This document shows, piece after piece, positions 40,041-49,128 of a stretch of DNA of 64,000 nucleotides. Both the position numbers and the translations under genes were made by a program. Each line of letters opens with the position of its first letter. Positions within the stretch are counted from its first letter, which is position 1. This DNA comes from Rhodopirellula baltica (GTDB taxonomy: Bacteria; Planctomycetota; Planctomycetia; Pirellulales; Pirellulaceae), in the NCBI GenBank assembly GCA_002901265.1, contig PPHI01000063.1:62001-126000 (forward strand). Reading direction: 5' to 3'. The notes under the pieces are model-generated. The model saw nothing but the letters and a program-made list of their open reading frames with translations. It was not told the origin of the DNA and did not search any database.

Positions 40041-43000
40041 TTACCCCAGTTCGGACTGATCACTCGCAAGCAGCGAGAACACATCGTCGTCGTCGTCAGA
40101 GTCGGTGCTCATCAAGCCAACGGCAGCTCCCATGTCGCTGAACGCGGCATCGTTGGTCGATGCGACGGCCACTTGCTCACCTTCCGAATTGACTTGCGTT
40201 CGCATACGGGCCAGGTAGTTGATCACCATCAAGGCGTCCATCGGCGATGTTTGGAAGTCACCGTTCACGTCGGTGAACTTGCTTGATCGAGCCTGTTCGC
40301 CTTGACCTTTGAGTGCCAAGGAGTTGATGACCGCCAAAGCGTCCGACGGAGTTACCAAGCCGTCGTTATTGACGTCTTCTGCCATCGCTTGGTTTTGCAA
40401 CGCACTGACAGGATTGATGGTGATGCTCAACGTGTCATATCGAATTTGATCGACTGGCACTGGGGCATCACGATCGAACAGCAGCGTGTCTTGGAACGGC
40501 TGGGAATCGGCCGGGCTGCCTTGTACTCGCGTGGTTGTGGTCGACGTTACGGTTCCTGCGGTGAAGTAAACCGTTGCCATCAAGTTGGGCTCGTTGACGT
40601 TGCCGTTTTGAGCGACCGATTGCAGCAACAACGAACCGAATTCGTCGATGATGCCGTCACGTGCGGCAGTTCCAACACCTGACGAGGTGTCAAAGTCACT
40701 ATCGAATTCCACGTCGAAATCGAAGCGATTGCCGGTCGCTGGGGCAGGACTGATTACGCCCGAGTCGTACAGCATGTCGAGGTACGCGGCGAAGACAAAC
40801 GTGTTGCCGGCATTCAGAGTACGCAGGTCCTCGGTGTAGACTTCGACACCGAAGGTCTCACCAGAATTGACCGATGTAACAGGGAGTCCAGCTTCGTTCA
40901 CCAGTCGGAACGAGATGTCGACCAAATCGTTGAACAACGAGGGGGCACCGAGCTTCATCGTCACTTCGGCTTCGCTGTAGACACCGTCACCAGAGACGAT
41001 GAAGTACGTGAAGCTATCGAAACCATTCGCATTGGCATTCGCGGTGTAGACGACCGTATCATCCGTCAAATCGCTTGGCGTGCCGTTGTCGTCGAAGCTG
41101 GCAGTTCCCAACAACGGATCGATTTTGATACCGCGGCTAGTAATCGTGTTGGTCGGACCGAACAAGTCATTTCCAAGCACGTCCAGCGTGTTTGGCCCGT
41201 TCATGGTGTTGATCACGACACCGTTGCTGTCGCTACCATCCATGAACGCGTCATCGATCGCACTGGAAAAGTCATCCGACTCTGGGAAGATCCGCAACTC
41301 GGTGCTGCCCAAACGCTGTTGTGCGGGCGTCAACGCCACGTCTTCGCCGATCAGAATCGTTTCGGCGACAGCAGTATCAGCGGGGTCGGCGGAGAAGATG
41401 GCGATCCCGGGCGACACAGCGGTCATCCGCAAAGTGAACAACTCGGCAGGTTCCGAGTGAGTCTGCAGGTTGCCGTTGCCTGGAATCGGTTGAACGGCCC
41501 CAACTTCGTTGATAATACCGGGCACGTCGGCTGAACCAAGTTGGAATCCGCCGCCCTGGAAAATCGGCCCGAACGTGATGTCGAATGGGAACGAATCAGT
41601 GTCATCGGTGTCCTGAGTCGAAACTAAACCGTCGGTGTAAAGCAGGTCCAAGAATGCGGACGCGACGCCTTCGGGATCGAACGGTTGGTTATTCAGTTCT
41701 TGAACATAAACACGGACATAGAACTCGTCGCCGACTTGAACGTTGGCAATCTCTTCATTGTTGACAACATCGAAGGTCTTGATTGTGAAATCGACCAAGT
41801 CGTCGTTGCGTGCACCCGGCTGTGAATTGACCGTCACCGTCGCGGTACTGTTGACACCATTGGCGTCTTGAATGGTGTAGTCGAATTGCTCGGTACCACT
41901 GAAACCTGGCGTTGGCGTGTAACGGATCGTTTGTCCGCCACCTTCCATCGAAACGCTGCCGCCTTGATCGCCTGCGGTGACGGAGATGATTCGCAATCCG
42001 CCGGCGATACTGGGCACGTCGTTATCCAAAACGTTCAACGGCCGGTTGTTCGAACCCTGTGGGATGTCAAAGGTATCGTCGATCGCGATCGGAACGTTGG
42101 ACTGGAAACTGACCGTTACAACGACGTCCGCCGTGTATCGGTTGCCAACTTGGTCTTCGACAATGTATTGGAAGACGTCACGCCCGGTGAAACCGTTACG
42201 TGGGGTGTAGAAGATCGATTCGCCGTCGCCCGAGATCGTTGCGACGCCGTTTGTCCCGTTGGTATTCAACGCAACAATCGAAAGCTGCGTCAGGCTGGAC
42301 TGGAAGTCGTTTGCCAAGACCTCCAACTCGTTCGAAAGCGAGTTGCGAGAAACGGTGAAGGCATCGTCATTCGCGACTTGAGCCTGCTGCAGAATCTCGA
42401 ACTGATAATCTTCGACTTCACCCAGATCGGCTGCACCGCCAGGTCCCAATCCAGCCGTTGGGCTGTAGCGGAATCGAGCATAGGTGTTTCCAACAACGGC
42501 CGAACTCGGCACGTCAATTGGCAGGTTGGAAACCCCATTGGGAACCAGCAAATTCGTGAAGATTTGCTCGCTGGCGTCAAAGGTACCGTTCGCGTTGAAG
42601 TCAATCCAACCTTGCAAGTAAGCAGGCTGTGTGGACGTGTTACGAGCCGTCACTTGGATCTGTGCGGTACCACCTGGGCCGAGTGGCGACAGCAATTGGA
42701 TACCGTCTTCGTCATCAACGTTGTTGTTGTCGTCACCCAACGCGTTGCTAGATGGCATCCCATCCAATTCGCGGTCAACCTCTGCTCCCAATCCGATTGC
42801 AAACGAGGTTCCGTGGCTTGGACCACCACTTGCGATCAGCGTTTGATACGAATCAGGCGCGTCACCATAGTCACGCGACGGAACGTTGCCAAAGTTGTAG
42901 TTGTCCGTCAGGGCGACACCGTTGTACGTCACCGTGTGGAAGCCAGCTGCCGGGAAGGACTGCTGGAACCCTACTTCAACGACTTCCCGAATTCGATACG

Positions 43001-45017
43001 TGCCTGGGCCGGGGAAATCGATCGTGTAGCGTCCGTCTGCATCGGTGTAGTCAGCCGGTTCGCCAAGGTCAGGACGACCGTCGTTGTCCAAGTCGAGGTA
43101 GATGTAAACGCCTTCAAGACCCGACTCATTGGCATCGAACAAGCCATTGCCATTCATGTCGGCCCACTTCACGCCAGCAACGTCCGAGATCACCTTCGTG
43201 AATCCGAAGTTGACATTGGTCGCGCCCGCGGTGACCACTCGTTCGGTCGCAGTGCTGGCGGCATATTGTTCTGGCGTTTCTGCGACGACGGTGTAGGTCA
43301 CCCCCGGGGCAACGTTCAACCGGTAGGAACCGTCTGAACCAGAGATTGCCGATGGCTCAGTCGCATCGTGAACACGGTCACCGTCGAAGTCCGCGAACAC
43401 CATGACGCCGGACAATCCCGAATCGCCTGCGAAGTTGCCGTCACGATTGGCGTCGTTGTAAACACGTCCTGTGATGGACGACGTCACTGCACCGGTTGCC
43501 AATTCGAAGGACAATGAGGCCGCAGTACGCGTGTAACCGAGGTATCCGGTTGTCGGATCGAATTGGTCTTCAACGGCGAAAGCGGCGGGAACGTCATCCG
43601 GCGTCCCCAAGATTCCGTCGTTCCCGGTGCCGATCAGATTGTTCGCCGAAAGCTGCGATCCGCCCGTATCCATGATGTTACGGGTCAGGTTCGTGTTCGT
43701 CGTGTGCCATTCGCCGAACGTGTGTCCCGCTTCGTGAGAGATCACACCGCCGAGGAACTTGGAAATCACATCCAGTTCGCTGAAGGTAGGCGACCGTGGC
43801 GTCGCGGTGGTGAATGTCGAGATATCGTCCAGATTGACGATCGCGATTTCGCCCGGACGGAAGTTGCCGACGTCGATCGATTCCGCGATCCCCACAGTTT
43901 CCTGACCGGTCGTCGCGATCAGTGTTCCCACCAGCATTCGCGTGACAAGTGGGTTGTTTGTCAGGTCGGTGTCGCCTACGGCACAAGAACTACGATCGCC
44001 AAACTCTGGACATTCCAGCGAGCTGACAACCGTGATACCGAACTGACCACCAACGCCAGTCGCGTCGTAGTCACCGTTATTGCCATTGGTGACGATCGTG
44101 TCGAAGTGATCACGAACTTCGTTCAAGACGCGCTGCTGAAGCAACACACCATCGGTGGCCGTAGGGTTGGTGAACCCCAACGTTTGCAGATTGTCGACCA
44201 AGCGATCTGCCCGAACCATTCCCAATGGCAATGTCGATCCACTGATTTCGCTGGTCGGATAGAACCCACCGTCGAAATCGAGGTAAAGAATTTGCTGAGC
44301 ACCGAGTGGAGCTTTCTCGATAGCCGGACGGTAAACGCGCAAGCCCATCGTGTAATCGTTGCTGGCAAACGATGGCGCCAGCGCGATGTAGTAGCGTCCG
44401 GTTTCCGGGACAACTTGAGCCGCGACTGCACTACCAAACGTTTGCAGCGGCGAACCCTTTGCGTAGATCGACTGTCCCGTCAACGGATCGATCAATGCTT
44501 GGTTCGCATCGGTACCGAACCAGAATCGCCCAGGTGCTTGCGTACCTGTGCCGTACTGGACGCTGATGTTCCCAGCTGAGCCGGTCAAGGCGATGTCCAG
44601 AATGTCACCCGCTCGCAAATCGACCGAAAAATAATCCACGTCGGTCAAGATCTGGTTCTGGGCGTTGACAGACAGGCCGATCGTTCCGGACACATCGATC
44701 GTGTCGTCTTTGCCTGGCAACGTACCCAAATTCAGATGCTGGGCCGTCGCAATGTTGTCGTTGCCGCCACGAGCGCCGGCCACTTCGACTTCCCCGATCT
44801 GTACCGCAGGTACGGTACCGATGTTTCGCGGCATTTGTGCCGCGAACAAGGCCGGGTCGACAGGGACTGGGGTGAAGTCTGTGTCGCTGGCCAGGAGGCG
44901 CCGGCCCTCCAGATTCTCCATCAACAACCGCCGCTTTTGCCCAGAACGCGCAGTTCGCTTTCGGTTGCCCTTGGCCGTATCACGGCGAGTAGAATCAGAA
45001 AGTGTTCGTCGGATCAT
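40041..45017 (-). CDS. giant secreted metzincin-like protein with SdrD-B, GEVED, cadherin-like and dockerin domains
   Basis: 1658 residues. The N-terminus carries a LEPR-XLL-like export segment (MENLEGRRLLAS, 34-45). A protease-like part follows, with HEAGHTFGEWH (about 425-435, pattern HExxHxxGxxH) and NIMD about 15 residues later, like a metzincin Met-turn. Next come SdrD-B-like units (GLSGVMVFADFDGD, GLEGVYIYLDLDND), a GEVED unit (DLGEVEDYQFEI), cadherin-like repeats (VANDDAFTVSRNS) and two cohesin-like stretches (NDDLVDFTIKTFDV, FNDLVDISFRLVNE). A type I dockerin pair (EDVNNDGLVTPSDALAVINS and FTDVNGDFQTSPMDALMVIN) lies near 1560-1620. Cell-surface or secreted; domain borders are approximate. 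Confidence 0.88.
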   Translation of the reverse strand: MIRRTLSDSTRRDTAKGNRKRTARSGQKRRLLMENLEGRRLLASDTDFTPVPVDPALFAAQMPRNIGTVPAVQIGEVEVAGARGGNDNIATAQHLNLGTLPGKDDTIDVSGTIGLSVNAQNQILTDVDYFSVDLRAGDILDIALTGSAGNISVQYGTGTQAPGRFWFGTDANQALIDPLTGQSIYAKGSPLQTFGSAVAAQVVPETGRYYIALAPSFASNDYTMGLRVYRPAIEKAPLGAQQILYLDFDGGFYPTSEISGSTLPLGMVRADRLVDNLQTLGFTNPTATDGVLLQQRVLNEVRDHFDTIVTNGNNGDYDATGVGGQFGITVVSSLECPEFGDRSSCAVGDTDLTNNPLVTRMLVGTLIATTGQETVGIAESIDVGNFRPGEIAIVNLDDISTFTTATPRSPTFSELDVISKFLGGVISHEAGHTFGEWHTTNTNLTRNIMDTGGSQLSANNLIGTGNDGILGTPDDVPAAFAVEDQFDPTTGYLGYTRTAASLSFELATGAVTSSITGRVYNDANRDGNFAGDSGLSGVMVFADFDGDRVHDATEPSAISGSDGSYRLNVAPGVTYTVVAETPEQYAASTATERVVTAGATNVNFGFTKVISDVAGVKWADMNGNGLFDANESGLEGVYIYLDLDNDGRPDLGEPADYTDADGRYTIDFPGPGTYRIREVVEVGFQQSFPAAGFHTVTYNGVALTDNYNFGNVPSRDYGDAPDSYQTLIASGGPSHGTSFAIGLGAEVDRELDGMPSSNALGDDNNNVDDEDGIQLLSPLGPGGTAQIQVTARNTSTQPAYLQGWIDFNANGTFDASEQIFTNLLVPNGVSNLPIDVPSSAVVGNTYARFRYSPTAGLGPGGAADLGEVEDYQFEILQQAQVANDDAFTVSRNSLSNELEVLANDFQSSLTQLSIVALNTNGTNGVATISGDGESIFYTPRNGFTGRDVFQYIVEDQVGNRYTADVVVTVSFQSNVPIAIDDTFDIPQGSNNRPLNVLDNDVPSIAGGLRIISVTAGDQGGSVSMEGGGQTIRYTPTPGFSGTEQFDYTIQDANGVNSTATVTVNSQPGARNDDLVDFTIKTFDVVNNEEIANVQVGDEFYVRVYVQELNNQPFDPEGVASAFLDLLYTDGLVSTQDTDDTDSFPFDITFGPIFQGGGFQLGSADVPGIINEVGAVQPIPGNGNLQTHSEPAELFTLRMTAVSPGIAIFSADPADTAVAETILIGEDVALTPAQQRLGSTELRIFPESDDFSSAIDDAFMDGSDSNGVVINTMNGPNTLDVLGNDLFGPTNTITSRGIKIDPLLGTASFDDNGTPSDLTDDTVVYTANANANGFDSFTYFIVSGDGVYSEAEVTMKLGAPSLFNDLVDISFRLVNEAGLPVTSVNSGETFGVEVYTEDLRTLNAGNTFVFAAYLDMLYDSGVISPAPATGNRFDFDVEFDSDFDTSSGVGTAARDGIIDEFGSLLLQSVAQNGNVNEPNLMATVYFTAGTVTSTTTTRVQGSPADSQPFQDTLLFDRDAPVPVDQIRYDTLSITINPVSALQNQAMAEDVNNDGLVTPSDALAVINSLALKGQGEQARSSKFTDVNGDFQTSPMDALMVINYLARMRTQVNSEGEQVAVASTNDAAFSDMGAAVGLMSTDSDDDDDVFSLLASDQSELG

Positions 45018-45604
45018 CGAAGGTCTCTACTTATAAACCCGGCTTGGCGTGGATCAGAAAAGCGGGCAAAGTCGCGGGACAGGTTGGGAATATTCGCGAG
45101 TCGGGCAGTGTAATTCCGCCAAACTCACCGAGCTAATTAAATCCATTCTCTTATCAGCCACAGCGTCTCGAATTCGCACCGAACGCTGCAGCACGGAGCT
45201 GACGCACGTCTGTATGACATCGGACATTCGAAAGCCGAGCATTGCAAAATACGTGTTGCTCGCCCAATCAGAAGGATGGGTAAAATACGAAGCCTGAGGC
45301 GATTGGATAAGGGTTGGCTGCGATTCTAGTTGGGGCGAGTAGTGTGTCAACGAATCACCCCGCTCTGACGCCGCTGTCAAATGCGAAGTTCCTCAGTAAA
45401 TCCTTGGAAATGCCCGATTTCCGCTCAAAGTGTCGGTCATCCCCCAGACGCTTGACTTTACCAAAAACACGGCCAATTCTTTCGATTGATGCTGGGTGAA
45501 AGTGCGTTTCGTCGGTGGGTAACGGATCCGAAACGAGCGCAAAAAGAAAGCCGGCTGCGAGATTTCGCATCCGGCTCCGCTTGTAATTATTCGAACCGCT
45601 TTCG
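45018..45604. other. intergenic region upstream of the giant protein gene
   Basis: 587 bases between two minus-strand genes. The right end holds a terminator (45541-45576) of the DUF6580 gene; the left part should carry the promoter and leader of the giant gene. One 82-codon frame exists (45049-45297, plus strand) but has no recognisable features and I do not call it. Confidence 0.4.
45541..45576 (-). terminator. intrinsic terminator of the DUF6580 gene
   Basis: AGCCGGCTGCGA and TCGCATCCGGCT pair with one mismatch around a GATT loop; on the minus strand the stem is followed by TTTCTTTTT. It lies about 30 bases after the stop codon at 45605. Confidence 0.85.
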
Positions 45605-46162
45605 CTATGCACCGATTGTGACGGTTGTTCGGCGAGCTGGACTAGCAGCCAAGACTCGGCTGGCTTCCATTGCACCGAACATCGCTGCGGCGAAGAAGAA
45701 GTCGCCAGCAATGGTGTACTGAAAGAACGGAATTGCGGCGGTGTAGCACGCGATCAGCCCCTCAATGCTGGTGGTGTACCAAGGCCCCAGCCAGACACCG
45801 AAATTGCTGAGCAAGAAAAATGTCGTTGATGCACCGGCAACGACAAAGGGAAATCGAAGCCACGAAACGCGCGACTGGGCAGATTCGCTACCGCTTCGGA
45901 CGTGACGGCCGATCGCGACCGACGCCAGCATTCCGGCGTAAACAAACGCCATCTGCTCTGGACGATAGAACCCCATGCCAGACACCGAAAAGACCTGACC
46001 AATGATGTCGCTAATCAGCAGCGCCAACAGCGGCAACAAATACGCACGACGGCCGGCGACATAGCACCCCGCAAATAGCCCCAACGCGCCGATGCAGGCG
46101 AAGTTTGGTGGGTGCGGCAAAAATCGGGAAGCGACGGCAATCAGTGAAAGCACGTAGATCAT
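45605..46162 (-). CDS. DUF6580-family membrane protein
   Basis: 185 residues with about five membrane helices. The N-terminal pattern SRFLPHPPNFACIGALGLFAG is characteristic of this planctomycete-rich family, and the helices LLPLLALLISDIIGQVF, MAFVYAGMLASVAIG and FFLLSNFGVWLG follow. Energy-coupling-factor-like S components have a similar size and topology, but I see no substrate motif. Ends in a strong terminator. Function unknown. Confidence 0.8.
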   Translation of the reverse strand: MIYVLSLIAVASRFLPHPPNFACIGALGLFAGCYVAGRRAYLLPLLALLISDIIGQVFSVSGMGFYRPEQMAFVYAGMLASVAIGRHVRSGSESAQSRVSWLRFPFVVAGASTTFFLLSNFGVWLGPWYTTSIEGLIACYTAAIPFFQYTIAGDFFFAAAMFGAMEASRVLAASPARRTTVTIGA

Positions 46163-46268
46163 GTGTGATCATCCATCTTGGTAAAACGCGGCTGAGAGAC
46201 AATTTCTACCCGAGACGGTTGCAAATCGAAAGCCCTTTCAGGCTCCGATGATGCCCCCAATGACAAGA

Positions 46269-46300
46269 AACCCGCCAAGTCACTAAGGACACAGCGGGTT
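46269..46300. terminator. terminator hairpin downstream of a secreted-protein gene
   Basis: AACCCGC and GCGGGTT pair over seven bases around an 18-base loop. The minus strand continues with TTTCTTG and the plus strand with TTCG, so minus-strand use after the gene ending at 46361 is likely. Confidence 0.6.
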
Positions 46301-46360
46301 TTCGATTCAGCGGGGCATTGAAGCAGGTTCGTCCGGCGGGCAGGCGATCAGGTCAATTGA

Positions 46361-47203
46361 CTAGGGCAACGCCGTCAGGGTCGCCATCGACACGGCTTGT
46401 GCCACAGCCGCTTTTCGGTTGTACGGCGGACGCTGCAGAAATGCTGGGACGCATGATCCCGCGCGGTAGTACCCAAGTGTGTACTGACACTCATACGGCG
46501 GCGAGATCGCGACTTGGTATGGCAACATGGCAAATTGCCCCGCAAATCGCCCAGCCGAAACGAGCGGTTGCATGTGCGGAAAACGCGACTGACCGTGGCG
46601 TTCGAGCATCCGGTCTTCAAAGTACAACGGGTGCGAGAACGTATTGGCTGCCGCCCAGTAACGCTGACTCCAGTACCAAGTCGATGCTCGCTCCGCACCG
46701 CTCTCAGGCAGCGCGACGGGCGCCGCTTCGGCACCTTGACGGAAACCGTCTGGCGTTTCGCCGTTGCCGATCTTTGCCGTTTCGGTGGTCAAAGCCTCAA
46801 TCGGGGGCAAGGCAAATCGACCTTCGGTGAACTGCGTCACACGACCGGCAAACAGCGATTCGTTGCCATCGGAATTGCCTACCGACGGCGAGTTGTCGCC
46901 AAGTTTCACGTCGTCGCTAGCGTTTCCGTTTTCTTCGGCGAGCATTTCCAACGCATCGCGAAGCGTCTCGTCACTGTCGCCGCTCAATGTGGGCGCCGCC
47001 TGTGCGGATTCCGTCGCCGGCTGATTCAATTCGTCCTGCGGCAACATCGCCCAGCGGGGAGCATCCAATCTGACCGTTGGAATTGGCTCGTCGGCCCACA
47101 CTGCGCTGTTGGAGCACACGCAGTTGCCCGTCGCCACGACTGCCAATGCAACGATTCGCAGTGCAATGTTTCCAGTAATGGTCCGTCGCATATTTCGTTT
47201 CAT
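46361..47203 (-). CDS. secreted hypothetical protein with FSHPLYFED motif
   Basis: 280 residues from ATG 47203; the frame extends to 47233 without a better start, and an alternative is 47191. The signal peptide runs from MKRNMRRT through ALRIVALAVVATG and cuts near VWA-DE. A long, acidic, low-complexity middle is followed by a C-terminal domain of aromatic character: TWYWSQRYWAAAN, FSHPLYFEDRMLERHGQ, PYECQYTLGYYRAGSC. This last pattern recurs in planctomycete secreted proteins of unknown role. Single-gene unit with a terminator at 46269-46300. Confidence 0.7.
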   Translation of the reverse strand: MKRNMRRTITGNIALRIVALAVVATGNCVCSNSAVWADEPIPTVRLDAPRWAMLPQDELNQPATESAQAAPTLSGDSDETLRDALEMLAEENGNASDDVKLGDNSPSVGNSDGNESLFAGRVTQFTEGRFALPPIEALTTETAKIGNGETPDGFRQGAEAAPVALPESGAERASTWYWSQRYWAAANTFSHPLYFEDRMLERHGQSRFPHMQPLVSAGRFAGQFAMLPYQVAISPPYECQYTLGYYRAGSCVPAFLQRPPYNRKAAVAQAVSMATLTALP

Positions 47204-47431
47204 CCTTGATAGTGGAGGCGAGCGATCACTCAAACAACTCGCCCTAACTCAAGGCAACACCGCTACGAGCGAATCCGTGCTCCGGCGGTCTTACCACGGT
47301 TGTCATTGTTCCCCACGTCAATGCGGGTGCTAAATCGCTGACAATCCATCCTGTGTAATCGACCGATTCGAATCGCATCCCGCACCTCGTCTCGGGAATC
47401 CGTGACAATTCGCAATTCGGGAACGACCGTT

Positions 47432-48073
47432 TCAGTCCTCAAAGTCGTTCTCGCGGCCTGTCTCGAAAAATTTCAGCGCCGCGCTGTTCATGCAGTACCG
47501 TTTGCCCGTTTTGTCTTGGGGACCGTCATTGAACACGTGTCCAAGGTGTGCATTGCAGCGACTGCAGTGGACTTCCGTACGAGTGTAGAAAAAATGGTGG
47601 TCGTCCTTGTAACCCACATGATCCGCCTTGATTGGGGCATAAAAACTGGGCCAACCCGTCCCGGATTTATACTTCGTTTCCGATGTAAACAGAGACTGCT
47701 CGCAGACGATGCACCGATACAGCCCGCTCTTTTTGTTGTTCCAGTAGAGGTTGCGGAACGCCGGTTCGGTGCCTTCGCTCTGTGTCACTTTGTATTGCAT
47801 CGTCGAAAGCTCACGACGCAGCACCGCCTTGCTTTTGGGTTCGTATTCCGGCTCTTTGACTTTGGATTCAGTGGCGTCCTTCTCCACTTTGTCGCCGTCT
47901 GCTCCTTCCGCGACATCCTTCACGGCCGATTCGCTGCCGGAAACAGATTCTGGAGTCGATGACTCCTGAGCGCCGAGCGGAGAAATCGCAATCCCCATCA
48001 CGCCCCCGCATAGCAGCACACAAGACAGCACTGCTGGGGACCATGTAGGTTTGATCTTTGATACGATTGGCAT
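47432..48073 (-). CDS. msrB: exported peptide-methionine (R)-S-oxide reductase MsrB
   Basis: 213 residues from ATG 48073, supported by AGAGG seven bases upstream. Repairs methionine-R-sulfoxide in proteins. A signal peptide (SPAVLSCVLLCGGVMGIAI) and an acidic linker (about 40-80) precede a complete MsrB domain. Zinc cysteines are Cys121/124 and Cys160/163 (RCIVCEQ and HCSRCNAHLGHVF), and the catalytic Cys184 is in RYCMNSAALKF. So it works in the periplasm, unlike most MsrB. Divergent from the ABC ATPase gene. Confidence 0.95.
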   Translation of the reverse strand: MPIVSKIKPTWSPAVLSCVLLCGGVMGIAISPLGAQESSTPESVSGSESAVKDVAEGADGDKVEKDATESKVKEPEYEPKSKAVLRRELSTMQYKVTQSEGTEPAFRNLYWNNKKSGLYRCIVCEQSLFTSETKYKSGTGWPSFYAPIKADHVGYKDDHHFFYTRTEVHCSRCNAHLGHVFNDGPQDKTGKRYCMNSAALKFFETGRENDFED

Positions 48074-48080
48074 GGCATTT

Positions 48081-48085
48081 CCTCT
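48081..48085 (-). promoter_or_regulatory. Shine-Dalgarno site of msrB
   Basis: AGAGG on the minus strand, seven bases before ATG 48073. It decides this start over the upstream ATG at 48094. Confidence 0.7.
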
Positions 48086-48187
48086 AATGTGCAAAACCGA
48101 TTGGTTGTCTGCTGGTGAAATGCCCGAAGGTCCGTGTCTCCCGCCTGGCTACACCAGCGATCGTTCCCCCTCTGCCCGCTCAATTGT

Positions 48188-49120
48188 ATGTCGCATGTTC
48201 GGCTGGAAAATCTCGTCTTTGGATTTGGGAGTGTCCCAGTTCTCGATCAACTGTCGTTGGAGGTTGGGGCGGGGGAATACACCGTGGTGCTCGGGCCTAG
48301 TGGATGTGGAAAGTCTTCGCTGTTGCGACTGATCGCGGGCCTTCTCAATCCCGCATCGGGGAAGATCTACATCAACGGCGACGACGCCAACCGAACCGCA
48401 CCACGTAAGCGAAACGTCGCACTCGTCCCACAGGACGGTGGACTGTACCCACACATGACAGTCCGCCAAATCTTGACTCTCGGCGCGAAACGAGGTCACC
48501 AAACGTCCGAGTTATCGCGTGCGGTTTTGGATGCGGCCACACTGGTCGAAATCACAGACCTTCTCGATCGACTGCCCGAACAACTCAGCGGCGGCCAACG
48601 GAAACGAGTGGCGCTTGCCAAAGCCGTCGCATCAAATGCGAGCGTTCGCCTGTTAGACGAACCATTGTCTGCGATCGATGCATCGACACGGTTTCGAATT
48701 GAACAAGACCTCCGCCGTGTGCACGACCAGAGTGGTGGTGCGACAATCCATGTGACACACGATGGCGCCGAAGCAATGCGATTGGCAGACCGCGTCGCCG
48801 TAATCGAGGCCGGAAAGATCGTCCAATGCGATACGCCCGAAGAAATTTTCCGCCAGCCTCGTTCACTCGCCGTTGCGTCGGCGCTCGGGACGTCGCCGCT
48901 GATCACGGCACAAGTGACCCGCCGAGACGATCGCTGGATCGATGAGTCAGAGGCGGCAGTTGATGGCCCGCAGCAAGACAACGGATGCCAAGCGACGATT
49001 GCTTATTACCTGAGTGATTGTCAGCGTCATGACAACGCGAACGCCACCGAATCGACATGGCTGGACCCACAACATGGCAACCGAATCTCGGCTGCCAAGT
49101 TGCGTTGGTTCTTTGACTGA
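48188..49120 (+). CDS. ABC transporter ATP-binding protein (MalK/PotA-like)
   Basis: 310 residues from ATG 48188; upstream ATG 48134 would add 18 non-conserved residues. Walker A GPSGCGKSS (36-44), Q-loop PQDGGLYPHMTV (81-92), signature LSGGQ (133-137), Walker B VRLLDEPLSAID and the H-loop VTHDGAEA (about 180-187). A short C-terminal region has family-like FRQPRSLAVASALGTSP but no full TOBE/MalK regulatory domain. No permease or binding-protein gene is near, so it is an orphan ATPase. Its stop lies 8 bases from the convergent aldehyde dehydrogenase stop. Confidence 0.93.
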   Translation: MSHVRLENLVFGFGSVPVLDQLSLEVGAGEYTVVLGPSGCGKSSLLRLIAGLLNPASGKIYINGDDANRTAPRKRNVALVPQDGGLYPHMTVRQILTLGAKRGHQTSELSRAVLDAATLVEITDLLDRLPEQLSGGQRKRVALAKAVASNASVRLLDEPLSAIDASTRFRIEQDLRRVHDQSGGATIHVTHDGAEAMRLADRVAVIEAGKIVQCDTPEEIFRQPRSLAVASALGTSPLITAQVTRRDDRWIDESEAAVDGPQQDNGCQATIAYYLSDCQRHDNANATESTWLDPQHGNRISAAKLRWFFD

Positions 49121-49128
49121 TCCGCAGC

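Noticed and set aside
41868-43337. 489-codon open frame on the plus strand inside the giant surface protein gene
   Set aside because: Shadow of the minus-strand 1658-residue gene; Arg/Val-rich translation without motifs.
45049-45297. 82-codon plus-strand frame in the intergenic region upstream of the giant gene
   Set aside because: No ribosome-binding site, no motif, and it lies where the promoter and leader of the minus-strand gene should be. Cannot be excluded, but not supported.
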